Assembly: GCA_001599755.1 (NCBI GenBank)
Contig: BCHX01000008.1
Span: 372,001 to 436,000 of the forward strand
DNA: 64,000 bases
Reading direction: 5' to 3'
Origin: Gliomastix tumulicola
Lineage: Eukaryota; Ascomycota; Sordariomycetes; Hypocreales; Bionectriaceae
In this document: positions 12,341-22,388 of the stretch, piece after piece
Numbering within the stretch: position 1 is the stretch's first letter
How the letters are laid out: each line of letters starts with the position of its first letter
Made by a program: the position numbers and the translations under genes
The notes under the pieces: generated by a model
Database searches by the model: none
Told to the model about the DNA's origin: nothing
The model's input: the letters and a program-made list of their open reading frames with translations, nothing else

Positions 12341-12836
12341 TATAATAAATAGGGTGATCTATCTAGTGTAGGGTAGTTAAATTAGGGTTTAAATAATATT
12401 CTATATTCTTAGAACTCTAGGATATCTTAACTAAGTGAGGTGATAGTTATAGCTAGTAAGTTATAAGTATTAGTAAAGCTAAGAGGAACTAGTATTAGTA
12501 AAGGATACTCTAGCTTAGTATACTTATTAGTAAAAAGGTGTATCTAAGTAAAGTGCTTTATTAATAGCTAGTGAGCTATTTAATCTATCTAGGTAATAAC
12601 TATATATATATACTAGGGTGTTCACTAATATTCACCTAAATATTATAAACCTACTATTTACTAAGTTTACCTAAACTAAGTAAATAACCTATAACTATTT
12701 AGGGTGTTCACCTAAATATTCTAAATAGGTCTAGGGTAAGTTAGGCTGTGGGTATACTTCGGTTACCTGGGGCGCCTTGCATGTAAGTTCCCACATGGCG
12801 TGGCCCATTATGACGACCGGAGGTCAGGTTGTAATA
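12341..12836 (-). repeat. LTR of the Gypsy element (5' LTR relative to its coding strand)
   Basis: It is the same 496-bp sequence as 4911-5406, with RIP-type differences. The outer ~90 bases (12747-12836) keep their CpG and CpA sites (for example GGGGCGCC, CCACATGGCG, GACGACCGG), whereas the same positions in the other LTR copy are converted. Its end reads TGTAATA, a mutated TGTAACA. Confidence 0.85.
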
Positions 12837-12841
12837 AGTTT
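12837..12841. repeat. Target-site duplication AGTTT (right copy)
   Basis: It exactly repeats 4906-4910 and directly follows the LTR end at 12836. Confidence 0.8.
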
Positions 12842-14590
12842 ATAGATATTGTGGTTGGCCGGTTTTATTGTGTTCTTCGTCCATCGTAGTAATATGTTCT
12901 ACCTTTAGTAGGTAGATCCAGCCTATTCAGTAGGCCTTAAGGACGAGATGTTGTCGCGGCACCTCGTCCAGCTTTAGATGGTCTTTAGTTAGGCAAGTAA
13001 ATAGTTAAGCAGGCTCACGCTGTGTTAGTCGTGTTAGTCGTATTAGTTAAGGGTTTAATAATAGGACATAAAGGATTAGGGTTAGTAGGTGGCAGTGCAG
13101 GGAATAGACGTTAAGTAGTAGTAGCTTATATAAGGTAGGAAATCTACATAAGCGCTAGTATTATACTAAGAAGGGGGAATATTAGTTCACTATACCTAGG
13201 TAATTCTATTTATTTTAATAAAATATACTATAGTTTAATTTTACTAAAATAGGTTTAATTTAAATAAAATTTAATATATAAATAAAGAATAATTAAATTT
13301 AGTAATATATAAAATTTTAAAATAATATTTTTAAAAATAAATAAAAGAAATTTTAAAAATAAAGTTTTAATAATAATAAAAAGATTTTAATAATTAATAT
13401 ATAATTAAGAAAATATATTAATAATATAATTTAATTTTAAAATATTATAAAGTATTTATATAGATTTATAAATATTATTTAGCTTTTAAGTTCTTTTAAA
13501 CTTAAGCTTAAAAGTATTAAATTTTTTTAAATTTAATAATAATATTATTTATTAAGTTAAGTATATTTATTTTATAATATATTTAATTTTATTATTAATA
13601 AGTAATTATAAAATATATATAGTATTTAAATTATAATAATAAAATATAAATAGGGGAAAGTTAAATAAACCTAGCTATTTATAAAGTTAAGTATATTTTA
13701 AGTTTCTATAATAAATTTTATTATATTTTATACTATAATTTTTAGTTATTAATAAAGTAAAATAGGTTTATAAATACTTAATATAGTATTTAAATATAAC
13801 TTAAGGTCTTTATTATTATAAAATAAATATATTTAATTTAATAAAAATTATTTATTTAATTTAATAAAACTTAAAAATTTAAATATTTAAATATTAAATA
13901 TATTTTATAATTTTATATAAAATATTTTATAATATTTTAAAATTTAAAAATAATTATAATATATTTTTTAATTATATATTAATTATTAAAATTTATTTTT
14001 TAATAAAACTTTAATTTTATAAAACTTTATTTAATAAAAATATTATTATATATTTTTAAATATTTTTATATTTTTTTTAAACTTTTTATTAATTATTTTA
14101 ATAAAATTTAAATATTATTTTTTTATTTTATTTTTTAAAATTAATACTTATTATTTTTTAATACTTTAAGCTTTAAATATAATATATTATAATATAATTA
14201 ATATAATTATAAATATATAAAATATATAATTTATATAAATAAATAAAATAAAAAGATATTTTATTTTTAAAAAAGTATTTACTTTATATTATATTTTTTT
14301 TAAAAAAAATAAACTTTTAAATAAATTAAAATATAAATTATTTAATAAATTATATAATAAATTAAAAATAATATTTAATTTATATATTAAAATTATTATT
14401 TAAATAAATTAAATAGTTTATTAATTATTAATAAAGTATTTTATTTAAAAGTACTTTTTATTTATAAATATTTAAATTAAAAAGTCTTTTATTATATATA
14501 TTTTAATCTTAACTTAAAGTATTAAAGCTTAAGCCTTAGGCACTTTCAGCTATAATATTTATTTAATTTAATAGTAAGAAGATTTATTAT
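12842..14590. repeat. RIP-mutated repeat DNA right of the Gypsy, with inverted arm
   Basis: The first ~300 bases (12842-13150) are nearly normal in composition and are the continuation of the pre-insertion target. From about 13130 to 13610 the sequence is the reverse complement of the left arm (3966-4620). From 13610 to 14590 AT content becomes extreme, with long A/T-only runs. No coding sequence, RNA gene or recognisable motif is visible. The last part may be interior sequence of the element whose LTR lies at 14591-15087. Confidence 0.6.
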
Positions 14591-15087
14591 TATTATAACC
14601 TCTAATTAACTACTTAAATATTATAATAGTTTAATAGCTCTCTCTCTATTTCTCTATTTAATTAAGTAGCTTATTAATTCTTTTTAAACTTATATACCTT
14701 AGGTTAAAATTAATTAAATAATATAATATAATTAAGTAATATAACTACTACTTAGCTAAATAGTAAACTATTTTCCCTTAAATTAATATTATTATTATTT
14801 ATATTTACTTATTATAATTATTATTTACTTAATTAAGTTATTTTTATATTTTAAGAATATAAAACTATTTAAATATAATTTAACTATCTTATATTAAATA
14901 AATTACTTTATTTATTATATTAACTTAAAGAGTTCTCTACTATATACACCTTAGTATTATTAATACTTATACTTACTTACTATAACTACTAGTTACTTAG
15001 TTAAAATATTCTAGTATTCTAAGAATATAAAACTATTTAAACTAGATTTAACTACCCTACACTAGACAGATCACCCTATTCGTCACA
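14591..15087 (+). repeat. Inverted LTR relic at the border with gene-rich DNA
   Basis: Read on the minus strand from 15087 it begins TGTGACGAATAGGGTGATC, matching the LTR start at 4911 and following the same LTR through its middle; its far end (14591, TATTATAACC) matches the mutated LTR end. Length is 497 bp against 496. The 50 bases next to 15087 are least mutated. It is a solo LTR or the 3' LTR of a plus-strand element decayed to its left. Normal DNA begins at 15088. Confidence 0.7.
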
Positions 15088-15275
15088 TAGCAGCACATGC
15101 CTGTAGATCTAGCGGTCTCAACATTAACTTCTCGACTTAGTCTATAATGAAATGATAAATATCGTTTAATCAGTCCTCCGTCCTCTTGGCCTGAACCTCT
15201 GCGCCTGGGATATGGGCTTCTCTGCGTCTAAATCTTGCCAAGTTCAGGGATCACATCAACTGATGAAAGCGACCC

Positions 15276-18200
15276 TCACTTCTTCCTCCACATTTCCCAG
15301 CGGCCTGATAGCTTCCCCACAAGCTGCGAATAATGGCGTGACCCTCTATTCCTAATTTGGTCGCGACGTGAGTTCTCTAAGCCCAAGATGGATGAGTTCT
15401 CTTCACTGCGATCGGACCAAGGCTCATCAATCTCGCTTCCCCCACCGCGCACCATCAGATCGCGTATTAGCTGTACCAGTGGGTGATTGAAGTCGGAAAA
15501 TACTCTGTTGAAGATCAAGAGCCCAGACCTCCTCGACACCGTCGTATCTCCTTGCAGATTTCGCTCGCTGTCGATGATGGACTGGGTTGGATTCGCGCCG
15601 TGGTCAAGAAACAGCTTGATCGTCTCCAGCCACCGCAGTTTCAGGCTTCGCATGGCATTCTCGTCCTGCTCCAATTTCGCCTCGTAGATCTCAGCGGCCT
15701 CTGTCCTCGGCCAGTTGCGGCGAAAGCGCTGGTTGAGCTGATGGAGGACTGCTTCCCATACGGTCCTTGCCCCCGTCTTGCGTATATCATGCCCCCAGTT
15801 GGACACGAAGGGTTGATTCGGATCGCATTTTCTTTCAAGAAGCGCCCCTGCGAGCAGTGGGTCTATAGTGTCCCTTTCCAGATCACGGATAGCATAGTCC
15901 GGCGCCACGCAACACGTGGCGTAGAGGAGCAGAGGTCGGCCGGGCTTTTTGGCGGCATTGTATCCGTCATCGAGTATGTCGATGACAGAGCTGGTCATGC
16001 CAATGGCTGCCAAGTAAGAGACATGGTCGCTCAGCCATCCCTCCGGTTCCGACCAATCATCGTATCGTTCGAGCGTCCAGTGCCAGGCTCGGCCACCCTT
16101 CGCAACCCGATGAGACCTGCCTTTGAGTCCCCAAGTCTCACCGCCGCTCGAGAGTATCTCACCCAATGCTTCAAAAAAGGGCAGCTGGGATTTCTTTGTG
16201 GCTCGTTCCACCTCTCTCGCGTGAAATAGGACCATGGCAGGAACACTATAAGTAGCATCCCCGATATGGCCGTGGTAACCGTTACCATAAACCGTGAAGT
16301 CGAGATCCAGCAACCGAGCCACGTAAAGATGGCGCAAAGAGCACGCGGCAATCTTGAGGTGCACGCTCGCATCCACTTGTGAGATTCGAGTCGCTAGCCA
16401 GGCTGGAGCATTGGACGAGCGAAGAAACTCCTTCACCGTCAAGTGCAAATACTGCACTTTCGTATCGAGAAGCCGTTTGGCGTATTCTTTCGGATTTTCG
16501 TCGTCAAGCTCCAAGTCAGAATTGTCTTTTGGTTGGCTGATTTCGACAAGACCGGCAGTGCGAGCCTTCAAGCGTTTTCCGACCTGTTCATGCCGCGTCA
16601 CCAACTCCATTGGCGTCATTGAATACCTCTCTGAGAATACATCTTCTGGGTTATCCTCGGAAAAGGACATTGCTATTGGTGATAGTGGCCGAGCGGCGGT
16701 TTGAATCATTTGAAACGTAAGAATCGTTTCAGACTGGTAGAATGGGTCGATTTGTTCGAGCATCCGTCTATACAAGGGCTCGAGGCCCGCTGGTAGAGCT
16801 GATAATCGTCTTTGGAGGATCTTCATATCGTCCCCATTCTGCAAGCTATCGACTAGCGACCTAACAACCAGCGTGACCCAGAGAAAGACCTGAATTGTTC
16901 GTTTGTCAGCGGGTTACTGAGAGACTGACATGCGAATGTAGTGTTGCGTGTACTGAAGCAGCAACAAGCTACAATATTGGAATCTACTCACACCCTCCGC
17001 CTTTCTCAGTATCTCTTGGATGATGTTCTCAGTTGTGGACGGGTCCTTCCCCAGCAACTCACTTAGCTCTGGAACATCGTCGAACTTGGTTACCACATAG
17101 GTCTGGATGTCCATTTCAGAGAGCCAGTGAACTGCGAGGTGTTTGTGCTTCTGGAATGCCGTCTCGAAGATGACTAATGGGCGACTAGACACGCACATTT
17201 GGACACGTGCCCAAGAGTCATCCGAGGAGGGTAGGATTCCTGCCAAAGTATCAACGATATCCCGATGCTCGCCCGAGAACTCATCTAGTCCGTCTATGAG
17301 AAGACATATTCGTATGCGCACTTCTCTCTGTGAAGCGAGCGCTAGAAATCCTGCCTTGAGCTCTGCAATTGTCCACGGCTGTGTCCTAGCGTGATTGCTC
17401 CTCGACGCTATATCCTCCCCAATCATCGCCCACCGTCGGCGCAATGTAAGCGGTATAAGCTGTGGGTATTTAGAGAGTATACTGTGAAGGATAGCCCGAA
17501 ATAGTCCTTCATGAGACTTGAGCAGCGCATTTTGCCCTCTGTCGTGGAAGAAGAAACCGGCAACCACAGTGTTCTCCGTGTCGTTTGGGAGGTTCTGCTG
17601 GGTCCTTTGATCCTTAAAGAGGAGTTTCATCAGAGTGGACTTGCCCGAGCCAGCCTTGCCAGTGACCCAGTAGACCCCCGTCCCGGCCTTGAGCCAGTCG
17701 ACAAAGCCCAACTCTGGTCGTTCGTATATCCACTGGAAGGTCCTTCCATGAGCGTCAATGATGTCGTCGTATCTGTCATTCATGCCATAGAACTGCAGCT
17801 GGTTCAAAATGACTTCGATAGTTAGGGTCCGTGGATATACATCAGGAGGAATAGGCCATACCCTTTTCGCATGCTTTGTCTATCTCTTCTCTGCCTAGAA
17901 TAAGAGACGATGTGTTTTAGCTACTTTGTCGGGTCGATCGGGAGAGTACCACCGTTTGGGAGGATAAAATGGCTAATTCAAACGTACTCAAACCGGTGCT
18001 GTGAGATATGAAATGCTGTACGCTTGCATGAAAGGTTTGCTCGTTGACATTCTCGTGCTCTAGACCATGCTATCAACTCTGTGACCCGTTCGCTCCGTTA
18101 TCCCGGTTTTTCTTACTGATGTTGAACGTCTGGTTCTCGGCTTGGTACTGGTCTCCCGACCCGTAGTTCGACTGATTCTTCATGTCGCCCATGACGTTGT

Positions 18201-18759
18201 TGTTGGTCATGGGTCCCGTCCCAAAGTTGTTGTTCGTGAATGCAGCACTCTCAAACTCGGAATCGGGCATTGTAGGCTCGATCCCCGAGATGACGCCGAT
18301 GGCCTCTTTGAGCTTCTCGACGTCGGAGGGCCTGACCTTGTCCACTCCCAGCCTGCTCGTTACGAGGAGGACGTCCTCGAGCAGTCCCTTCATGAGCTCT
18401 TCCACCCGCGAGCCTTTGCCTAGGGCTTTCGCCGCTTTCCAGTACCTCTCGCGCCAGGACGCATCGCCCGCGGGCATGACTTTTTGGAAAAGCGCGTCCA
18501 GCTTCGCGGCTTTTTCCTGGCCCTTGGCGATGACGCTTGCGATGGCCTTGCAGGATTCGGCGTCCGCGTTGCCGTCCTCGACATGTTCCCTCACAGACTT
18601 GAGAGTGTCTTTGACCAGGGGGAGGCGAGCCGAGACCTCGCGGAAGGCCTCTGGGAGTCCCTGGGCGTCGGATGCAGCATCGTAGACCTTCTTCGTGCTG
18701 TCGACGATGGCGATGACCGCTGATATGATGCCGAGGACGGTACCAACCTCGGCTGCCAT
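15276..18759 (-). CDS. SesA-NACHT NOD-like receptor with amyloid-like linker
   Basis: Predicted exons: 18759-18117, 17894-17862, 17812-16992, 16889-15276, giving 1036 aa; every junction keeps phase and the introns have GT-AG ends. Residues 1-~160 form a helical SesA-like N-terminal domain (fungal NACHT N-terminal type). Residues 171-214 are an N/G/Q-rich linker with two related units (NNNFGTGPMTNNN and SNYGSGDQYQAEN). The NACHT domain has P-loop GKAGSGKST (277-285), Walker B LLIDGLDE (396-403) and the post-NACHT GVFLWVTLVV. The C-terminal ~400 residues show no clear ankyrin, WD or TPR repeat. Such proteins act in fungal nonself recognition and regulated cell death. The 33-nt exon 2 is supported by phase and by giving the usual lead-in to the NACHT domain. 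If intron 1 (222 nt) is retained, a free 228-aa SesA protein ends at 18073. Confidence 0.82.
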
Positions 18760-19387
18760 GACGCGCAGGGCACACCGATCGCTCTGGTATTATGGGTAGA
18801 CTGTCGCTTCCGAGGGAAATGGTGAGAGGATTGACAATTGCGTGACGAGGCCCCAAAGAACTGCAGGTAGAATGAGAGGCTTTTCTGCACCCTCGACGTG
18901 TACAGAAGAAGCTGAAGCTCATGGTGCGGGGATTGGCGTCTTGCTCGTAATGTTTTCAGCTGTCATGGGGCCAATGCGCTAAGTCTGGACCCTGGAATAT
19001 CATGGAACCGAGCAACTAGTGCGCGCTTACACTCGAGTTCTGATAGGGCGTATTCAACTAGTGGCTGCCTTGCCAAGAATAGCACAAATCTGCCTGGGCG
19101 AACCAGTTCGCTTGTCTCAGCTGCGACGGCTCTCGACGCCTAATGATGACTAAGGTAGATCAAGCAGGCTGGAATGCGGCTCGATGAAATGTGAGAGGGA
19201 CGGCCGTGATTATTTTGATACGGAGCCAGTTTATGCTAACAGCCTGCAAGTGAGGTGGGTATTGATGCTGGCAAGTAGCACCCGGCTTCTATGCCTCGCG
19301 GTATGCCTTGGCTTTGGCTTGTGCTGTGCAATGATTTCGATATATGAGACTAACAATTGTCTTCAATGGTGTGATTACAGCGTAAAA
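18760..19387. promoter_or_regulatory. Intergenic: upstream region of the SesA-NACHT gene
   Basis: These 628 bases separate the start of the SesA-NACHT gene from the 3' end of the next minus-strand gene. They should hold that gene's promoter and the neighbour's terminator. I see no clear TATA box, repeat or RNA gene. Confidence 0.5.
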
Positions 19388-22051
19388 TCATGATTCATAT
19401 GCCGTCGCGTCCTCCTCAGAATCTGTCCGGAATAGATCTTCTAACGCTCTTGTGATAGGATATTGCTGGCTTTCGATTTCACCAAGCAGCCCCCTTATAT
19501 CTCCGAGAACGGCCTGGGTTTGCGAGACATTCTTTCTCAGACCCTCCGCTGCGTTGTTCAGCGCGCGCTCGCAGATGCCTCGAGCATCGTCCAAACTACC
19601 TTTACACTGTAGGTGCAGAGCATAATTCATAGCACACCACAGGGTCTCTCTGTGATCAAATCCACAAAGTTGCTCGGACATGGCTAAACACTTCTCGTAT
19701 AGGCCCGCCGCCTCATCATCGTGATCTCCAAGCAGGTCAAGAAAAACGGCTAGATTGTGCTCAGCGGTGATCGCGTCCTGACTATCCTTACCCAGGATCT
19801 CCTTGGTAAGGCTCACAGCCTCGCGATGAAGCCTTTCTGCTTCCTCATAGCTGCCGCGTTGCCAGAGAACGTCGCCAAGGTGCTGTATGCAGCTGACTGT
19901 ATCAGCATGGTTGGGGCCTAGAATCCTCAAACTCCGCTGGTAGGCATCTCGTTGCAGCAGCTCCGACCTCTCCGGGTCAGTTTCGGCCAACGAAACGGCC
20001 AGGTCGCTGAGGCAGTCAATGGTTCTCGGGTCGTCTGCGCCCAGCTCGGCGTTGCGATTGTGAAAGACTTCCTCCAGGATCAGTTGAGCATCCTCCGGCT
20101 TGCCATACCAAAAGTAACCCCATCCAAGGACGCCTGCGCTGTCCATAAAATCAACGTCGGTTTCACGTAGGCATTTCTTGCATGTTTCTAGCGACTGTTC
20201 AAATCTCCGAATTGCCTCATCGTCGTAGCCAGCGAGCCAGAAATATCTACCGGAATTTCTGAGCAGTCGAGCCTTCTCGACCATCCGCGGATCGACGTCT
20301 GATTGATACGACACGGTCGCGGCCAATACGCTCTCAAGATGTGGCATCAAGATCTCGCAGTCTTTCGAGTATGTCGCGTCGTCGATGGACCTCATGTCGG
20401 GAAATTTACGCGAGACTGCCTCCAAAGCCCTGAAAGCCCAGTCCTCGACTGCCGTTACGCTTTGCTCTCTCAAGTATAGCTTGGTCGCCAGTTGAACCAG
20501 ACGATGCGTGCGAAAGGTCCCAGACACGTCGCGCTCGAGAAAGGAGAAGCCGATCAAGCATTCTAAGGCATCCTCGAACTCAAACCCGTCCTCGATCACT
20601 TCCCTTAGAATGCCATGTGGTATGGACTGATTCTGCAGGAAGCTCATGAGGAACATGATGTCTTCAGCCCTGCGGTTCTCTCTCTTGATGCTGTTGAATG
20701 ACAAAATCCATGTCTTGACCACCGATTCTAGCGAGTCTGTCTCGCGCGTGTGGTCCATGAACTCGTAGCTGAGGAGCTTTGTTTTGTATTCATCGCTTGT
20801 GTTGTATCTGTCGATATATTGTCGAATGGTCCACTTTCGCTTGATGATGAGGGATAGAGCCTGAGTGATGGCGAGTGGGATGTTGTCAAGGGCCTCCAGA
20901 AGCTCGTTGATGTCCTCTTCGGACTCGGAACCATTGGCTCCTAAACGCTGATTGATGAATGCCGTACCAGCCTGTTGAGGCATCGCAGGCACTTCTACCG
21001 GCTTCGCCCCGTCCGCCAGGTCGACGGCAACGTCGTAGCTTCTCGTTGTGAAAAGTAGAGACCCGTGCTGACATTTGGGAATACACGCCATGCAAGTATA
21101 TCCGCCCCGTGTCTTGACGCGGAAGAATGTGTCTTTGTCGTCCACGTTGTCGATTACCATGAGCCAAGAGGTCTTGCACTGAGACTCGAGCCATGTTTTG
21201 AGGATTGGGGCAACCTCGCTCTCGGAGCTTTCGGATTGGATCACGCCACATAGACTGGCAATCCGGCGCAAAGACTCCTCGAAGCGTGAGACAGAGGCAG
21301 CGTTGACCCAAAACACGGGATAGTCTGTGGCATATTGCCGCTTTCGATGGCAGTATTCGATGGCGATTTGCGTCTTTCTAAGTTGCGATTGACGATGTCA
21401 GCTCATTGATGATAGGGCAAGCCGCAAAGAAAGATCGTGAACTCACCCAATGCCGCCTAAACCGCACAAAGCAACACGGGGTTGGCTGGCACCAAAACTC
21501 TGGAAAAGAGTTTCCATCTCATCCAAGATATCCTCCCTTCCTGAAAAGTACCTGTTCCTGCTGGATGGAACATTCCACAGGTCCCTATTTATCGGAGCAG
21601 CAGATATCGGAGCAGCGCTGGGCGGGGCGTTCCAATTCCAAGTCTTCTCGATGTGCTGCCACACGACCATGTAATGCTCCAGGTTTCTTGAGATGCCCAT
21701 GATCTCATCCTCACGAAACACACTCTTCACCGCTTTCAAGCTTTTCCTCAGCCGCGATGTGCCCTGCTTTGGCAAAACACGTTCTAGGCAATCATGCAGT
21801 CTCTTGATGTCTCTCAAGGCTTCATCAAGGAATGAGCGGATCTCAGGCGTGCTCGGATCAGACTGCCGCTCTGTCAACTGCGTCTGAATCCTTTCGAACC
21901 CTTTTGTGATGATAGGGAGCGTCGCCGACAGCTTCCTGAACGGCTGAGGTGCGTCGGGGCCATCTTTGCCGAATTCCTTCAGTCGCGAGGCAATTTCTTT
22001 GCCGAGACTGACACACTGCACGGCGGTATCGAGAGAAATGCCGAGGCTCAT
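19388..22051 (-). CDS. SesA-like NB-ARC TPR NOD-like receptor
   Basis: Exons 22051-21447 and 21377-19388 (69-nt intron) give 864 aa. I chose the ATG at 22051 because the SesA-like domain begins there (MSLGISLDTAVQCVS); upstream in-frame sequence looks like 5' UTR. The N-terminal ~170 residues are helical with the LPxI / FRKLS pattern of SesA-like domains. The NB-ARC P-loop CGLGGIGKTQIA spans the splice junction (about residues 195-206), followed by Walker B LMVIDNVDD. The second half has tetratricopeptide repeats of the fungal NLR type (GPNHADTVSCIQHLGDVLW, DAITAEHNLAVFLDLLGD). This is a classic fungal NLR layout: signalling domain, switch, superstructure-forming repeats as sensor. It sits in tandem behind the SesA-NACHT gene, on the same strand. 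Confidence 0.88.
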
Positions 22052-22388
22052 GTTTTCCAACGGCTCCCGGACGAATCCAGGGCCGCGATAAACATCGGAT
22101 CCTGATTCAAGTGAGTCGGTGATGAAAATGAGGTGATGCGTCTGTGTGAGCTGAAAATTAGCTGAGGTGCGGGGTACATGAAAGTGGCTGTGCAATATGG
22201 CTGTGCAATAACGTGACCAACTGGGAGGGAGGCACAGTGTCCAGGGCGAATAATCCACCAAGTTACCCCCAGGGCTCACTCCTGACTCGCAAAGTAGAGC
22301 ATGTGTACAGTTCGGACAATAGGTGGCAGGTGGTCTACTCAGCCTTAGTATAGGGAGTAGCTAGAACGCAGCCCTAAGCAAACAATAC
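22052..22388. promoter_or_regulatory. Intergenic: upstream region of the NB-ARC-TPR gene
   Basis: The 337-bp spacer contains the NLR promoter and the 3' end of the neighbouring minus-strand gene. No distinctive site was seen. Confidence 0.4.

Larger units (their letters stand above)
4911..12836 (-). mobile_element. Ty3/Gypsy-like LTR retrotransposon, complete in structure, killed by RIP
   Basis: The element is 7.9 kb, with two LTRs of identical length (496 bp) flanked by the 5-bp duplication AGTTT. The coding strand is minus: a purine-rich tract lies beside the left LTR, and reverse-transcriptase traces are read on the minus strand. At 8600-8611 the conserved catalytic YLDD of reverse transcriptase reads YLNN, in a hydrophobic context of the expected type. 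About 200 bases further along the coding direction (about 8340-8400) the post-catalytic motif PKSIKEI...FI.F..YY..FIKDF is readable through RIP stops. All frames are broken by TAA/TAG/TGA. Interpretation as Gypsy rests on LTR structure, duplication length and these traces; gag, protease and integrase were not individually verified. Confidence 0.85.

Noticed and set aside
17783..17807. Separate NACHT gene starting at the ATG at 17783 (or TTG at 17807), distinct from the SesA gene
   Set aside because: Splicing 18117 to 17894 and 17862 to 17812 joins SesA to NACHT in phase with GT-AG sites and a proper branch point, so one gene is the better model.
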